From Candidatus Poribacteria bacterium (GTDB lineage Bacteria; Poribacteria; WGA-4E; GCA-2687025): a DNA stretch of 14,015 nt. Numbering within the stretch: the stretch's first letter is position 1; each line of letters starts with the position of its first letter. Location of the stretch: the NCBI GenBank assembly GCA_002687025.1, contig NYZG01000055.1, positions 3,268 through 17,282 on the forward strand, in the 5' to 3' direction. This document shows, in pieces, positions 7,720 through 13,928 of this stretch. The notes under the pieces were generated by a model. The model was not told the DNA's origin and ran no database searches. It saw only the letters and a list, made by a program, of their open reading frames with translations. Made by a program: the position numbers and the translations under genes.

Positions 7720-7724
7720 CTCCT
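7720..7724 (-). promoter_or_regulatory. Ribosome binding site of the secreted LamG gene
   Basis: AGGAG on the minus strand, five bases before the ATG at 7714, is one of the best Shine-Dalgarno sequences in the window. It confirms the start that yields a signal peptide. Confidence 0.8.
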
Positions 7725-7799
7725 CGTCTCCGATGCCGTCTTGTCAGGAAGCGTCGCTACTGCCCGCGCGCGAAGGAGGCGCCACGCGGACGTCACGCT

Positions 7800-7816
7800 C
7801 GCCCGTCGATCGGGCG
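7800..7816. other. Stem-loop in the divergent intergenic region
   Basis: CGCCCG at 7800-7805 and CGGGCG at 7811-7816 form a perfect 6-bp stem with a five-base loop. It lies in the 280-base gap between the divergent LamG (minus) and PglZ-like (plus) genes. TATAAC on the minus strand at 7835-7830 is a possible -10 box for the LamG gene, but I find no matching -35 box. The role of the stem is unknown. Confidence 0.3.
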
Positions 7817-7994
7817 GCCGACCGACCGGGTTATAGCACGATCACGCAACCGGGCCCATCCCAGGCGCCGCAAGCTCCTCGGGCCAGGGCCACCTGCCTG
7901 CTGCACTCGCCGCACGCTTGCCGAACGGGCGACATCTGGTAACCATTGGTACCCGCGCCCGCCGAACGCCTCCTCGATAGGGAATGCACACACC

Positions 7995-10307
7995 GTGGAC
8001 CCCGCAGACGCGCTCAGCGGATACATGGACGCGATCGGGCGCGACATGTCGCGTCGCTTCCTCTTCCTGTTCGACCCGAGCGATCTGCTCGCGCGCGTTT
8101 CCACCGTGGACATCTGGAGCGTCGAGCGTGAGCTCGCGCGATACGCCGACCCATTGTCGCTACGAGCACGCCTGGAGAGCTGCCGCGATGCAGGGGAAGC
8201 CGGAGCTACCTGCCCGCTCGCGGTGATCGTCATTCCGTCCGGCGCCACGCGCATGGAACTCATCCCCGATATGACAGCGCGAGCGCAGTGCGTCGAAGTA
8301 ACGCCACATGCGCTACTGCAGCATCTGCAGCCGTCGCACGCATGGGCGCCGGAGGTCGGCGTGCTCCGGGGGCAGGACTTCTGGCAGCTCGCCGACAGAC
8401 TGCTCGCGGCCCGTCCGGGCTGGGGAGACGGCCTCTCAGGATCGACCGCCCCTCTTCTCATCGCGGAGTGCGTGCTCGGCCGTCCCCTTCGCGACGGCCT
8501 GGCGCCGGAGGAGGCCGTCGACGCCTGGGAACGCGCCCACGAGGAGCCCACCAGTCGGGATCTGCTGCGACGCTACCCGTCTGCGTTGCGCGCCGCCCGC
8601 GCGAAGCTCCTCGACGCCATGCCCGTCAATGCCAAGTTGCGCCATGACCCCGGGTTCGGCGAGTTCCTGTGGACGGTTTACTTAGTGCGGAAACACGCGC
8701 CGAAGGCCGAGCTGGCGCTCCCGGAGCTATTCGACAGCGACGTGTGGGAGCAGTACGGGGCTCCCGACGACGAACGCCTCATTGCCACGTGCGAACAGAT
8801 GATCGCCGACGATCCCCTCGCCGTGGTTTCGCAGATGCGTGTGGCCGAGCGGGCGATCGCCGACGATGGGCCGCGAGGCGAGTTGTTCCTGGGCCTGCTC
8901 GGGCTCCGCGGCGAGCGACGCTTCGAGGTGGCTCGGAGGATCGCCGCTGCCGAGACCCTTTCCGGTTACGTCACCGAGGAGGCGCTCCGCATCCTGCTCC
9001 CACGCGCCATCGCGGACCCGGATGCCATCTCCAAGACCCGGATGCGGAAGATTCGAGCCGTCCTGACGCGCCACCACGTCGCCAACCGCTACCCGCGCTA
9101 CTACCCGCGCCTCATTCGCTCGGCAGCGCTCTTCACGGGGACCCTCGACCTCGCCGACCACGTGCGCGCATTCCACGCGCGCGGCTGGGCGCAGACGCTG
9201 CCCGTACAGCCCATCGAGACGTGGATGACCGAGGTCAACGCCGACTGCCTCACCCCTATGGGCCTCCTGTGGGAGGCGCTGGATGAGGAGCTCGCTAGCG
9301 GCGCCTCGCGGTTCGGCCGCGCGTCGGAATCACTCATGGCCGAGGCGAGGAGCATCCTGGACGCCGCCGACCGGCACTTCGCCCGAGTCGTGGAGCACAA
9401 CTACGTCCGCTGGATCTCGCGGCAGGAGCCGCCACCCAGGCTCACCGTGGACTTCCTGGACACTGTGCTTCTCCCAGAATGGCGGGAGTTGGCGCGGGCC
9501 TCACGCAGTCCCCTCGCGGTGATCCTCCTGTTCCACGGCCTGAGATGGGATGAGTGGATGACACTCGCGCCGGTGCTGCGGGAGAGGCTGCCGCGTCACC
9601 GGGCGCCGCAGACCGAGCCCATGCTGGCCCTGCTCCCAAGCGACCGGCCCTACAATACTGCGGCGCTCGTCCTCGGGAGGTTCCCGGCGTTGGGCGACTC
9701 CGGTGCCGTCGGAGATCTGCTCTCTGAACGGCTCACACCCGAAGGCGTGCCCGTAATCGGGGCGGTCAGTACGCCCGGCTTGTCGATGCCCGATGCGCAG
9801 AGCGGCGTGCTGCTCGCGAACATCTCCCTCGTCGAGACCGGCGTGGCGAAGACGCGCCGCACGGGCGCGGCCCGGGAACACATCGTGGCCCACGCCCGCG
9901 AACGCCTGGGCGCTTTCCTCGACACCATCCCGTCGCGGGCCACGGTATTCGCCGTCTCCAACGGCGGGACACTGGAGGTCGGCGGGCCCGCTGTCCGCGT
10001 GAGGCCGGGATCGGCGACGACGCAGGCCAGATGGGTGGGCGTGGGGCACGTCGGCGAGCGAGACGGCCTGCCGCGCGACGTAGCGTACTTCAGCGCGGAG
10101 GCGATCCGGCTCCCGAATCCGGCGGTCGCCCGGTGCGCGTTCGGGTATCCGGGCGTATGGTTCTCGCCCGAGGAGCGCGAGATCGCCACGCAGTTCGTGA
10201 GCGGCGGCATATCGCTCGCGGAGATGGTCGTCCCGTGCGCGGTCTACCGATCCAGGCGACGCACGACCCCGGCCGCGCCCAGACCTAGCGACGATGAGAA
10301 CGCCTGA
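7995..10307 (+). CDS. Large protein with C-terminal PglZ-like (alkaline phosphatase superfamily) domain, active site degenerate
   Basis: About 770 residues from GTG 7995. The first 500 residues are mostly helical with no motif I recognise, although FLFLFDPSDLL near residue 22 recalls the N-terminus of PglZ proteins. The C-terminal part follows the PglZ domain order: a hydrophobic strand with HGLRWDEW (514-521) where active members have DG-x-R-x-D-x-W, then LLPSDRPYNTAALVLG, then VSNGGTLEV (654-662) where S-D-H-G is expected, then SGGISLAEMVVPC at the end. The first Asp and the Asp-His pair that hold metal in the superfamily are thus His, Asn and Gly, which suggests a non-catalytic version. 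PglZ proteins occur in BREX phage defence and, as PorX, in control of type IX secretion; no BREX partner is present here. The start is uncertain (ATG 8025 is possible); the frame is open to 7299, but that part overlaps the LamG gene antisense. No membrane segment or signal peptide is seen. Confidence 0.72.
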   Translation: MDPADALSGYMDAIGRDMSRRFLFLFDPSDLLARVSTVDIWSVERELARYADPLSLRARLESCRDAGEAGATCPLAVIVIPSGATRMELIPDMTARAQCVEVTPHALLQHLQPSHAWAPEVGVLRGQDFWQLADRLLAARPGWGDGLSGSTAPLLIAECVLGRPLRDGLAPEEAVDAWERAHEEPTSRDLLRRYPSALRAARAKLLDAMPVNAKLRHDPGFGEFLWTVYLVRKHAPKAELALPELFDSDVWEQYGAPDDERLIATCEQMIADDPLAVVSQMRVAERAIADDGPRGELFLGLLGLRGERRFEVARRIAAAETLSGYVTEEALRILLPRAIADPDAISKTRMRKIRAVLTRHHVANRYPRYYPRLIRSAALFTGTLDLADHVRAFHARGWAQTLPVQPIETWMTEVNADCLTPMGLLWEALDEELASGASRFGRASESLMAEARSILDAADRHFARVVEHNYVRWISRQEPPPRLTVDFLDTVLLPEWRELARASRSPLAVILLFHGLRWDEWMTLAPVLRERLPRHRAPQTEPMLALLPSDRPYNTAALVLGRFPALGDSGAVGDLLSERLTPEGVPVIGAVSTPGLSMPDAQSGVLLANISLVETGVAKTRRTGAAREHIVAHARERLGAFLDTIPSRATVFAVSNGGTLEVGGPAVRVRPGSATTQARWVGVGHVGERDGLPRDVAYFSAEAIRLPNPAVARCAFGYPGVWFSPEEREIATQFVSGGISLAEMVVPCAVYRSRRRTTPAAPRPSDDENA

Positions 10308-10316
10308 CGGGCCGAA

Positions 10317-11087
10317 TCAGTCGAAGGAAAGAGGGTGCCACAGGCCCGCTTCGGTGAGCCCGAGCGAGTCGATGAACCCCTGTGCGTCGTCCGAGAGAGG
10401 GATGTCGTCGAGCGAGTGCGCGTCGTTGCCCACCGAGAGCAGCACGCCGCGCTCGACGCACAGGCGGTAGAACCACTCCACGTGTTCCTGATCGAACGCG
10501 AGGAACTTTGGGTTCAGTTCCACCGCCAGCCCGCGCTCACGCATCCGATCCAGGCAGAGCGCGAGGCGCTTTTCGTCTACCGACGCCATGACATCCTGTG
10601 ACAGTTGCGCCAGACGTTCCGCCGCGATGCGGAAAATCCGTGGCGACAGGATGAACGGGTGCGCGACGACGTCGGTGACAGGATGGTTCGCCGCCGCCTC
10701 GAACATGTACAGCTCGTGGTCCGCGAGAATCCGCGCGTCCATGCGCACTGGCTTGGCAACGCTGCGTATGTGGTAGTGGTTGGGAGCCACCAGCACGAAG
10801 TCAAACAGCGCCGCGATCTGGTGCGAGACGGAGGCGAGGTGATGCCGTATGACGTACGCCTCAATGCCGAGGTACACGCGGATGTTCCGCTCTTTGGACG
10901 CAGCCGCGACCTCGGCCCGAAGCTCCTTGATGCGCTCGGAATTCAGGTCGAAGCTATAGCAGTGGTCGCTGATTCCGATGCGGTCGTAGCCGGCCTTCTC
11001 CGCGGCGTCCAGGATCGACGCGAGCACCATGTCTCCGCTCCCGCATGGGGAGTGGTGCGTATGGATGTGGTAGTTCGCGCGAACCAT
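10317..11087 (-). CDS. PHP-domain phosphoesterase
   Basis: This 256-residue protein is a stand-alone PHP (polymerase and histidinol phosphatase) domain with an essentially complete metal-binding set: His7 and His9 (HIHTHHS), Asp41-His42 (GISDH), Glu76 (GIEAY), His104 (APNHYH), His143 (VAHPF), Asp222 and His224 (NDAHS). Such enzymes hydrolyse phosphate esters with a trinuclear metal centre; histidinol phosphate, nucleotides and others are known substrates, and this one's cannot be told from sequence. It would be cytosolic. The ATG at 11087 puts the first motif right at the N-terminus, as usual for the family, with GCGGGAC upstream as a poor ribosome site. It is the last of three minus-strand genes, 115 bases after the RqcP-like gene, and its stop is 9 bases from the convergent PglZ-like stop. 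Confidence 0.9.
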   Translation of the reverse strand: MVRANYHIHTHHSPCGSGDMVLASILDAAEKAGYDRIGISDHCYSFDLNSERIKELRAEVAAASKERNIRVYLGIEAYVIRHHLASVSHQIAALFDFVLVAPNHYHIRSVAKPVRMDARILADHELYMFEAAANHPVTDVVAHPFILSPRIFRIAAERLAQLSQDVMASVDEKRLALCLDRMRERGLAVELNPKFLAFDQEHVEWFYRLCVERGVLLSVGNDAHSLDDIPLSDDAQGFIDSLGLTEAGLWHPLSFD

Positions 11088-11110
11088 TGCGCTGTCCCGC
11101 CGCTACAACT

Positions 11111-11137
11111 CGGCGGCCGATCTCGGGGAGGCCGCCG
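11111..11137. other. Strong GC-rich stem-loop between the RqcP-like and PHP genes
   Basis: CGGCGGCC at 11111-11118 and GGCCGCCG at 11130-11137 are perfectly complementary over 8 bp with an 11-base loop. No T-run follows on either strand, so it is not a classical intrinsic terminator. It could protect or weaken the transcript between the two genes. Confidence 0.45.
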
Positions 11138-11154
11138 TCGAGATATACGTACCA

Positions 11155-11193
11155 CACGGCCGCGGCCGGGAACAACGGCCCTGCGCGGCCGTG
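11155..11193. other. Second, stronger stem-loop between the RqcP-like and PHP genes
   Basis: CACGGCCGCG at 11155-11164 pairs perfectly with CGCGGCCGTG at 11184-11193. GCCG (11165-11168) and CGGC (11076 + 100, i.e. 11176-11179) extend the stem inside a small bulge. It begins ten bases after the RqcP-like stop on the minus strand, the place for a terminator or attenuator, but lacks a U-tract. Confidence 0.45.
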
Positions 11194-11202
11194 GTCTGAC
11201 GG

Positions 11203-11481
11203 TCACCCGACCTGCTGAGGCCCGGCGCGCGTGTCGATAACCACCTCGTAAAGGCCGGCAGCCTCTTCTTTGCGGATGCCGCGAGTCGGCAGGTCGAGAA
11301 CGCGGCACACGAGCCTCCCGTCTGAGCCAAAGCTCAGAGACACTGTGTCACCGACGATCAACGCGCGTCCGGCCTTGGCGGGCCGGTCGTTCACCTCGAC
11401 GCGACCGCGGTTGCACAGTTCAGTGGCGACGGTTCGCCGCTTCACGATCCTGCTAGTCTGAAGGAACTTGTCGAGTCGCAT
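11203..11481 (-). CDS. rqcP: S4-domain RNA-binding protein, RqcP/YabO-like
   Basis: This 92-residue protein is an S4 RNA-binding domain with a short tail. MRLDKFLQTSRIVKRRTVA at 1-19 and the RGRVEVNDRPAKAGRALIVGD segment are the S4 fold, and the tail IRKEEAAGLYEVV closely follows the tail of Bacillus RqcP (YabO). RqcP works on stalled 50S subunits with peptidyl-tRNA and RqcH, helping add C-terminal alanine tails to unfinished chains for degradation. Hsp15-like S4 proteins are the main alternative, but the length and the KEEAAGLY tail favour RqcP. No Shine-Dalgarno is visible before the ATG at 11481; the upstream gene stops 36 bases before it, so translation may depend on the operon. Two strong stem-loops lie between it and the PHP gene. 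Confidence 0.82.
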   Translation of the reverse strand: MRLDKFLQTSRIVKRRTVATELCNRGRVEVNDRPAKAGRALIVGDTVSLSFGSDGRLVCRVLDLPTRGIRKEEAAGLYEVVIDTRAGPQQVG

Positions 11482-11517
11482 GGCTGTTAGAACGACGCGC
11501 GCCGACCGGTGTTTCGG

Positions 11518-11949
11518 TCAATGCTTCGGCGCCGTCACATCCTCCAGGGCCAGCCGAATGGCTTGGGAACAGAAGTTCGGGAAGTCGCGGTAGAGGAACT
11601 CCAGGAACGCCTGACGCACGCTGTCCGCCACCTCCACCTCACGCTTCCCGAGTTCCTCGTCCAGGATCTCAAGCGCCTCGCGGTTCGAGAGGAAGTACTC
11701 CGAGTTGTCCAGGAAGTAGCGCGCCGCGTGCCGGACCCACGTGCGCACGTCCCCGCGCATCTGTAGGAACACCGCCTCGACGAACTGCTTCTCGTCGACT
11801 TCACTTGGGATCGACCAGTCGCCCTCTTCCATCAGCGCCTGGACAAGGTCGGCCAGGCCGTCCTTGAACAGGAACGCATCCAGCGTACTCGCCTGGCCGC
11901 CCTGATCGCCCAGCAGCGGCGTGCTGTCATGGTTCGGATTCTGAGGCAT
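11518..11949 (-). CDS. Hypothetical helical protein, 143 residues
   Basis: I do not recognise this family. The first 22 residues are polar and low in complexity (MPQNPNHDSTPLLGDQGGQ). The rest is predicted helical and acidic, with AFLFKDGLADLVQALMEEG, DEKQFVEAVFLQMRGDVRTWVRHAARYFLD, ALEILDEELGKREVEVADSVRQAFLEFLYRD and FCSQAIRLALEDV. There is no signal peptide, membrane segment or metal-binding motif, so it should be cytosolic. It is the first gene after a good sigma-70 promoter and precedes the RqcP-like gene by 36 bases, which hints at a link with translation or general housekeeping (inferred). The ATG at 11949 has AGAGGGA only 13 bases upstream, a long spacing, so the start is not certain. 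Confidence 0.75.
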   Translation of the reverse strand: MPQNPNHDSTPLLGDQGGQASTLDAFLFKDGLADLVQALMEEGDWSIPSEVDEKQFVEAVFLQMRGDVRTWVRHAARYFLDNSEYFLSNREALEILDEELGKREVEVADSVRQAFLEFLYRDFPNFCSQAIRLALEDVTAPKH

Positions 11950-12021
11950 TGGCGTCGTAGTTCCCTCTGTGTGCGTGCCTTGCCTTTCCCGCCCGAAGAC
12001 GCGGAACCGACCGGCAACCCA

Positions 12022-12050
12022 ATACTACATCGCCGCCCGTAGGGTATCAA
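12022..12050 (-). promoter_or_regulatory. Sigma-70 promoter for the 143-residue protein / RqcP / PHP genes
   Basis: On the minus strand TTGATA (12050-12045), a 17-base spacer and TAGTAT (12027-12022) match the housekeeping consensus TTGACA-N17-TATAAT closely and with ideal spacing. Transcription would begin near 12015, about 65 bases before the ATG at 11949. It is the most convincing housekeeping promoter I found here. Confidence 0.6.
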
Positions 12051-12140
12051 CAGGACGGCCGGCGTCGCGCCTGACTCCGACAGACTCGCTCCGCCCGCGG
12101 GCGATGGGCCCAGAAGTGCATCCGTAGTACAGTATGGGTG

Positions 12141-12395
12141 GAAGAAGTCTGGGGTCTCCCCGGGCGGCTTCTAATACACCAGGCAGTGGGCCTTGCGATC
12201 ACCCGCCCGCCTGGGGGACAAAGAAAGGAGGCAATTGCATATGGTTGCTATAGTTGGAGGCCGGTCGCTCTAGCAGCGACTCGCCGAGAACGACCGCGAG
12301 GGGCTGGGCAATTCGCCTTGCCCCTCGCCCCCGCGACGCACTAACCTGCTGAGGATGACTCAGCGCAACGCGCCGACCGCGAGGGCGGAATCGGC
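12141..12395 (+). ncRNA. Candidate structured RNA: chain of six stem-loops
   Basis: There is no convincing protein gene from 11950 to 12887, yet stems follow each other here. They are AGAAG/CTTCT enclosing GGGG-TCT-CCCC (about 12143-12172); CCAGGC-N3-GGGC with GCCC-GCCTGG (12179-12214); GTCGCT/AGCGAC (12264-12280); a perfect nine-base GCGAGGGGC/GCCCCTCGC (12296-12328); GCTGAG/CTCAGC (12348-12364); and GCCGA-CCGC/GCGG-AA-TCGGC (12372-12395). Between the second and third lies a perfect Shine-Dalgarno and a 10-codon frame. None of the known cores I looked for (RNase P, SRP, tmRNA, T-box) is present. The frame open across the region at 12138-12344 shows near-random third bases, unlike the neighbouring genes. 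High GC makes short stems common by chance, so the strand and limits are tentative. Confidence 0.28.
12241..12273 (+). CDS. Possible 10-residue leader peptide with perfect Shine-Dalgarno
   Basis: AAAGGAGG at 12224-12231 is followed after nine bases by ATG 12241 and the frame MVAIVGGRSL, ending in TAG at 12271-12273. The Shine-Dalgarno is the strongest in the window. The stop codon falls in the loop of the stem GTCGCT/AGCGAC (12264-12280), an arrangement like that of an attenuator leader. Against it, no gene follows on this strand until 12888, and the codons give no obvious amino-acid cue. Confidence 0.25.
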   Translation: MVAIVGGRSL

Positions 12396-12877
12396 AAACA
12401 ACAGAGGACCCAGTTACATGTGGAATATCCCACACACGAACAGGGAAGGACTCAGCGAGATGACTCGTTTATTCCGACCGGGCGTCAGTACGTCGGGACG
12501 TGAGAGGATTCGGCCGAATGGGCCGACAGGCCGCGAAATGTCCCACACCCCACGCTGTTGGTGAGACCCAACGTTTCCTTCGGTCACGGTCGCGACGCGG
12601 CGTAGGAACGCACCCGTCGTCGTGAGCCGATGACAGCCAGACTCGACGTTCTCTCGCATGCCCACGAACGTCTCTGGCGTCGGAAAGCTTGGCAGTCTCG
12701 CCCGCCAGGGTAGTGAGACGCTCCGTCATCCGCCACACACGTAGGCAGTGATGACGGGCTTGTACGATGCCGACGCTACGAGACACCCGACCCTTACGAA
12801 CGACCAAGATTATCTCGATGAACCGCGCCGCCGCTTGGCAATGCGTGGTTGGGCATGTCGTCGAATGACCTCCAAGT
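12396..12877. other. Non-coding stretch upstream of the small HTH gene
   Basis: I see no gene in these 480 bases; open frames on both strands lack the third-base GC bias of the real genes and recognisable motifs. The stretch holds a 12-base perfect palindrome ATTCGGCCGAAT (12508-12519), a short stem GTTGG/CCAAC near 12558-12573, two copies of TCCCACAC (12428-12435 and 12541-12548), and the left arm of the inverted repeat described separately. Confidence 0.5.
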
Positions 12878-12901
12878 TGGAGTCAGGATGTCATCGGCTA
12901 A
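12623..12901. repeat. Imperfect inverted repeat spanning the start of the small HTH gene
   Basis: The 24 bases at 12878-12901, which include the GGAG ribosome site and start codon of the HTH gene, match the reverse complement of 12623-12646 at 20 of 24 positions. The longest shared run is TGTCATCGGCT. GGGCATG also lies upstream of each arm, at 12 and 22 bases. The two arms are 231 bases apart. The left arm has CTG where the right has the ATG start, and no similar protein follows it, so it looks like a partial inverted copy or a paired binding site. Confidence 0.4.
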
Positions 12902-13259
12902 CCCAGATTTCTGGGAGATACCAGTCGAACCGTACAAGCTGGACGCCTTCTCCACGGATCGCGCGCTGTGGCGACCACGGCCCGCCGCTCCGTCACCGAA
13001 GGTGTCTCAGCAACGCAAGATGATCGCAACGTTACGCAAGCTCGTGGACAAGGAACTGACCGACCGGCAGCGCGAATGCGTGCGCCTGTACTTCTTCGAA
13101 GGCCGCACGCAGCAGCAGGTGGCCGAGCAGTTGGGCATCTGCCGACGCGTCGTGAGTCAGCACCTGTTCGGCATCCGCCGCAACGGCCGTCAGGTCGGCG
13201 GCGCTCTGAACCGCATCAAGAAGCTCTGCAAACGCTACGGGCTGCAGATGACCGCGTAA
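12888..13259 (+). CDS. Small DNA-binding protein with sigma region 4-type helix-turn-helix
   Basis: This 123-residue protein has an N-terminal part of about 48 residues that I do not recognise (MSSANPDFWEIPVEPYKLDA, then Pro/Arg-rich). A sigma-70 region 4-like domain follows: LTDRQRECVRLYFFEGRTQQ, then QVAEQLGICRRVVSQHLFGI as the helix-turn-helix, then a basic tail ALNRIKKLCKRYGLQ. Region 2 is absent, so it cannot act as a complete sigma factor. It may be a regulator, a partner of another sigma subunit, or of phage-like origin, where such orphan HTH proteins are common. I chose ATG 12888 because GGAG (12879-12882) precedes it by five bases; the frame is open to 12849. The truncated rsgA follows on the same strand after 120 bases with a stem-loop between. 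Confidence 0.75.
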   Translation: MSSANPDFWEIPVEPYKLDAFSTDRALWRPRPAAPSPKVSQQRKMIATLRKLVDKELTDRQRECVRLYFFEGRTQQQVAEQLGICRRVVSQHLFGIRRNGRQVGGALNRIKKLCKRYGLQMTA

Positions 13260-13338
13260 CAGCCACGAACAGCACGATCGGAGGGCCGCCGTGCAGACCT
13301 ATCGACCGACCGAGAACGACGGGACAGAACCAACTCGC

Positions 13339-13369
13339 GTGACTGCCGCCGAAACGTCGGCGCAGTCAC
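13339..13369 (+). other. Stem-loop between the HTH gene and truncated rsgA
   Basis: GTGACTG-C-CGCCGA (13339-13352) pairs with TCGGCG-CAGTCAC (13357-13369): 13 base pairs with one bulged C and the loop AACG. It lies 80 bases after the HTH stop and ten before the rsgA GTG. No T-run follows, so it may be either a weak terminator or part of the rsgA leader. Confidence 0.5.
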
Positions 13370-13379
13370 GCCACACGTC

Positions 13380-13928
13380 GTGGGGCGCCAATTGAAGGAC
13401 ATATCGAGCGTCAGAACGGGAGAACGGCGCGGGACCGTGCACAAGAAGACGCTGGGACACTACTTCGTCCAGGATGGCGACCGCGAGGTCGTGTGCTCGA
13501 TATCCAGCCTGCTGCGACGGCGCCTCATCTATCCGATCGCCGACCCCGGCTCGCTCCGGCCGGTGGTGGTCGACGTGAAGGACATCCGCGAGGTTGACCC
13601 TGTGGCCGTGGGCGACAATGTGGCGTTCGTCGAGGCCGACGACGGCGCCGGCGTCATCACCGACGTAGCCCCGCGGCGGACCAAGCTCTCGCGACGTGCC
13701 GCCGGATCCAAGCCCATCGAGCAGGTGCTCGTCGCCAACGCCGACCAGGTGATCCCCATGTTCAGCGCCGCGAAGCCGGCCCCGAAGTGGGCCATGCTCG
13801 ACCGCTACCTCGTGAGCGCAGAGGCCGCGGGCCTGGAAGCGGTGATCTCCATCACGAAGCTGGACCTGGTCGAACGCGACGCGATAGAGGAGGAAGTCAG
13901 CGTATACCGCGATATAGGATATCGGTGA
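13380..13928 (+). CDS. rsgA: Ribosome small-subunit biogenesis GTPase RsgA, truncated (probable pseudogene)
   Basis: The 182-residue frame matches the first part of RsgA (YjeQ), which matures the 30S subunit. The N-terminal OB-fold covers about 16-100 (RGTVHKKTLGHYFV, REVVCSISSLLRR, VAVGDNVAFVE, RRTKLSRRA). The start of the circularly permuted GTPase domain follows (QVLVANADQVIPMFSAAKP, DRYLVSAEAAGLEAVISITK), with the G4 motif present as TKLD at 159-162. The frame then ends at TGA just after YRDIGYR. Normal RsgA is about 300 residues or more. The P-loop (GxSGVGKS), G2, G3 and zinc-binding C-terminus are all missing and are not found in the other frames before the window ends, so the product cannot bind GTP normally. 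The start is uncertain: GTG 13380 or TTG 13392. The next base after the stop is the end of a minus-strand gene. Confidence 0.82.
   Translation: MGRQLKDISSVRTGERRGTVHKKTLGHYFVQDGDREVVCSISSLLRRRLIYPIADPGSLRPVVVDVKDIREVDPVAVGDNVAFVEADDGAGVITDVAPRRTKLSRRAAGSKPIEQVLVANADQVIPMFSAAKPAPKWAMLDRYLVSAEAAGLEAVISITKLDLVERDAIEEEVSVYRDIGYR

Noticed and set aside
7299..7994. The 232 residues in frame before the PglZ-like start
   Set aside because: They lie antisense to the LamG gene, which has a signal peptide, a good ribosome site and a clear fold; the residues contain no PglZ-like motif and are rich in Pro/Ser/Arg as shadow frames are.
7995..10307. A BREX phage-defence system
   Set aside because: Only a PglZ-like protein is present. 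No BrxA/B/C, PglX methyltransferase or Lon-like gene is in the window, and the PglZ active site looks degenerate.
12138..12344. Plus-strand 68-residue frame in the gene-free stretch
   Set aside because: Third codon positions show no GC bias, unlike real genes here, and the strong Shine-Dalgarno at 12224 points to a different frame.
12414..12807. Overlapping minus-strand frames between the stem-loop region and the HTH gene
   Set aside because: No ribosome site, no motif and no codon bias; their resemblance to the HTH gene start (ESGCHRLT in two frames) comes from the inverted DNA repeat.
13339..13369. Intrinsic terminator for the HTH gene
   Set aside because: The stem is strong, but no T-run follows on the plus strand, so it is listed only as a stem-loop.
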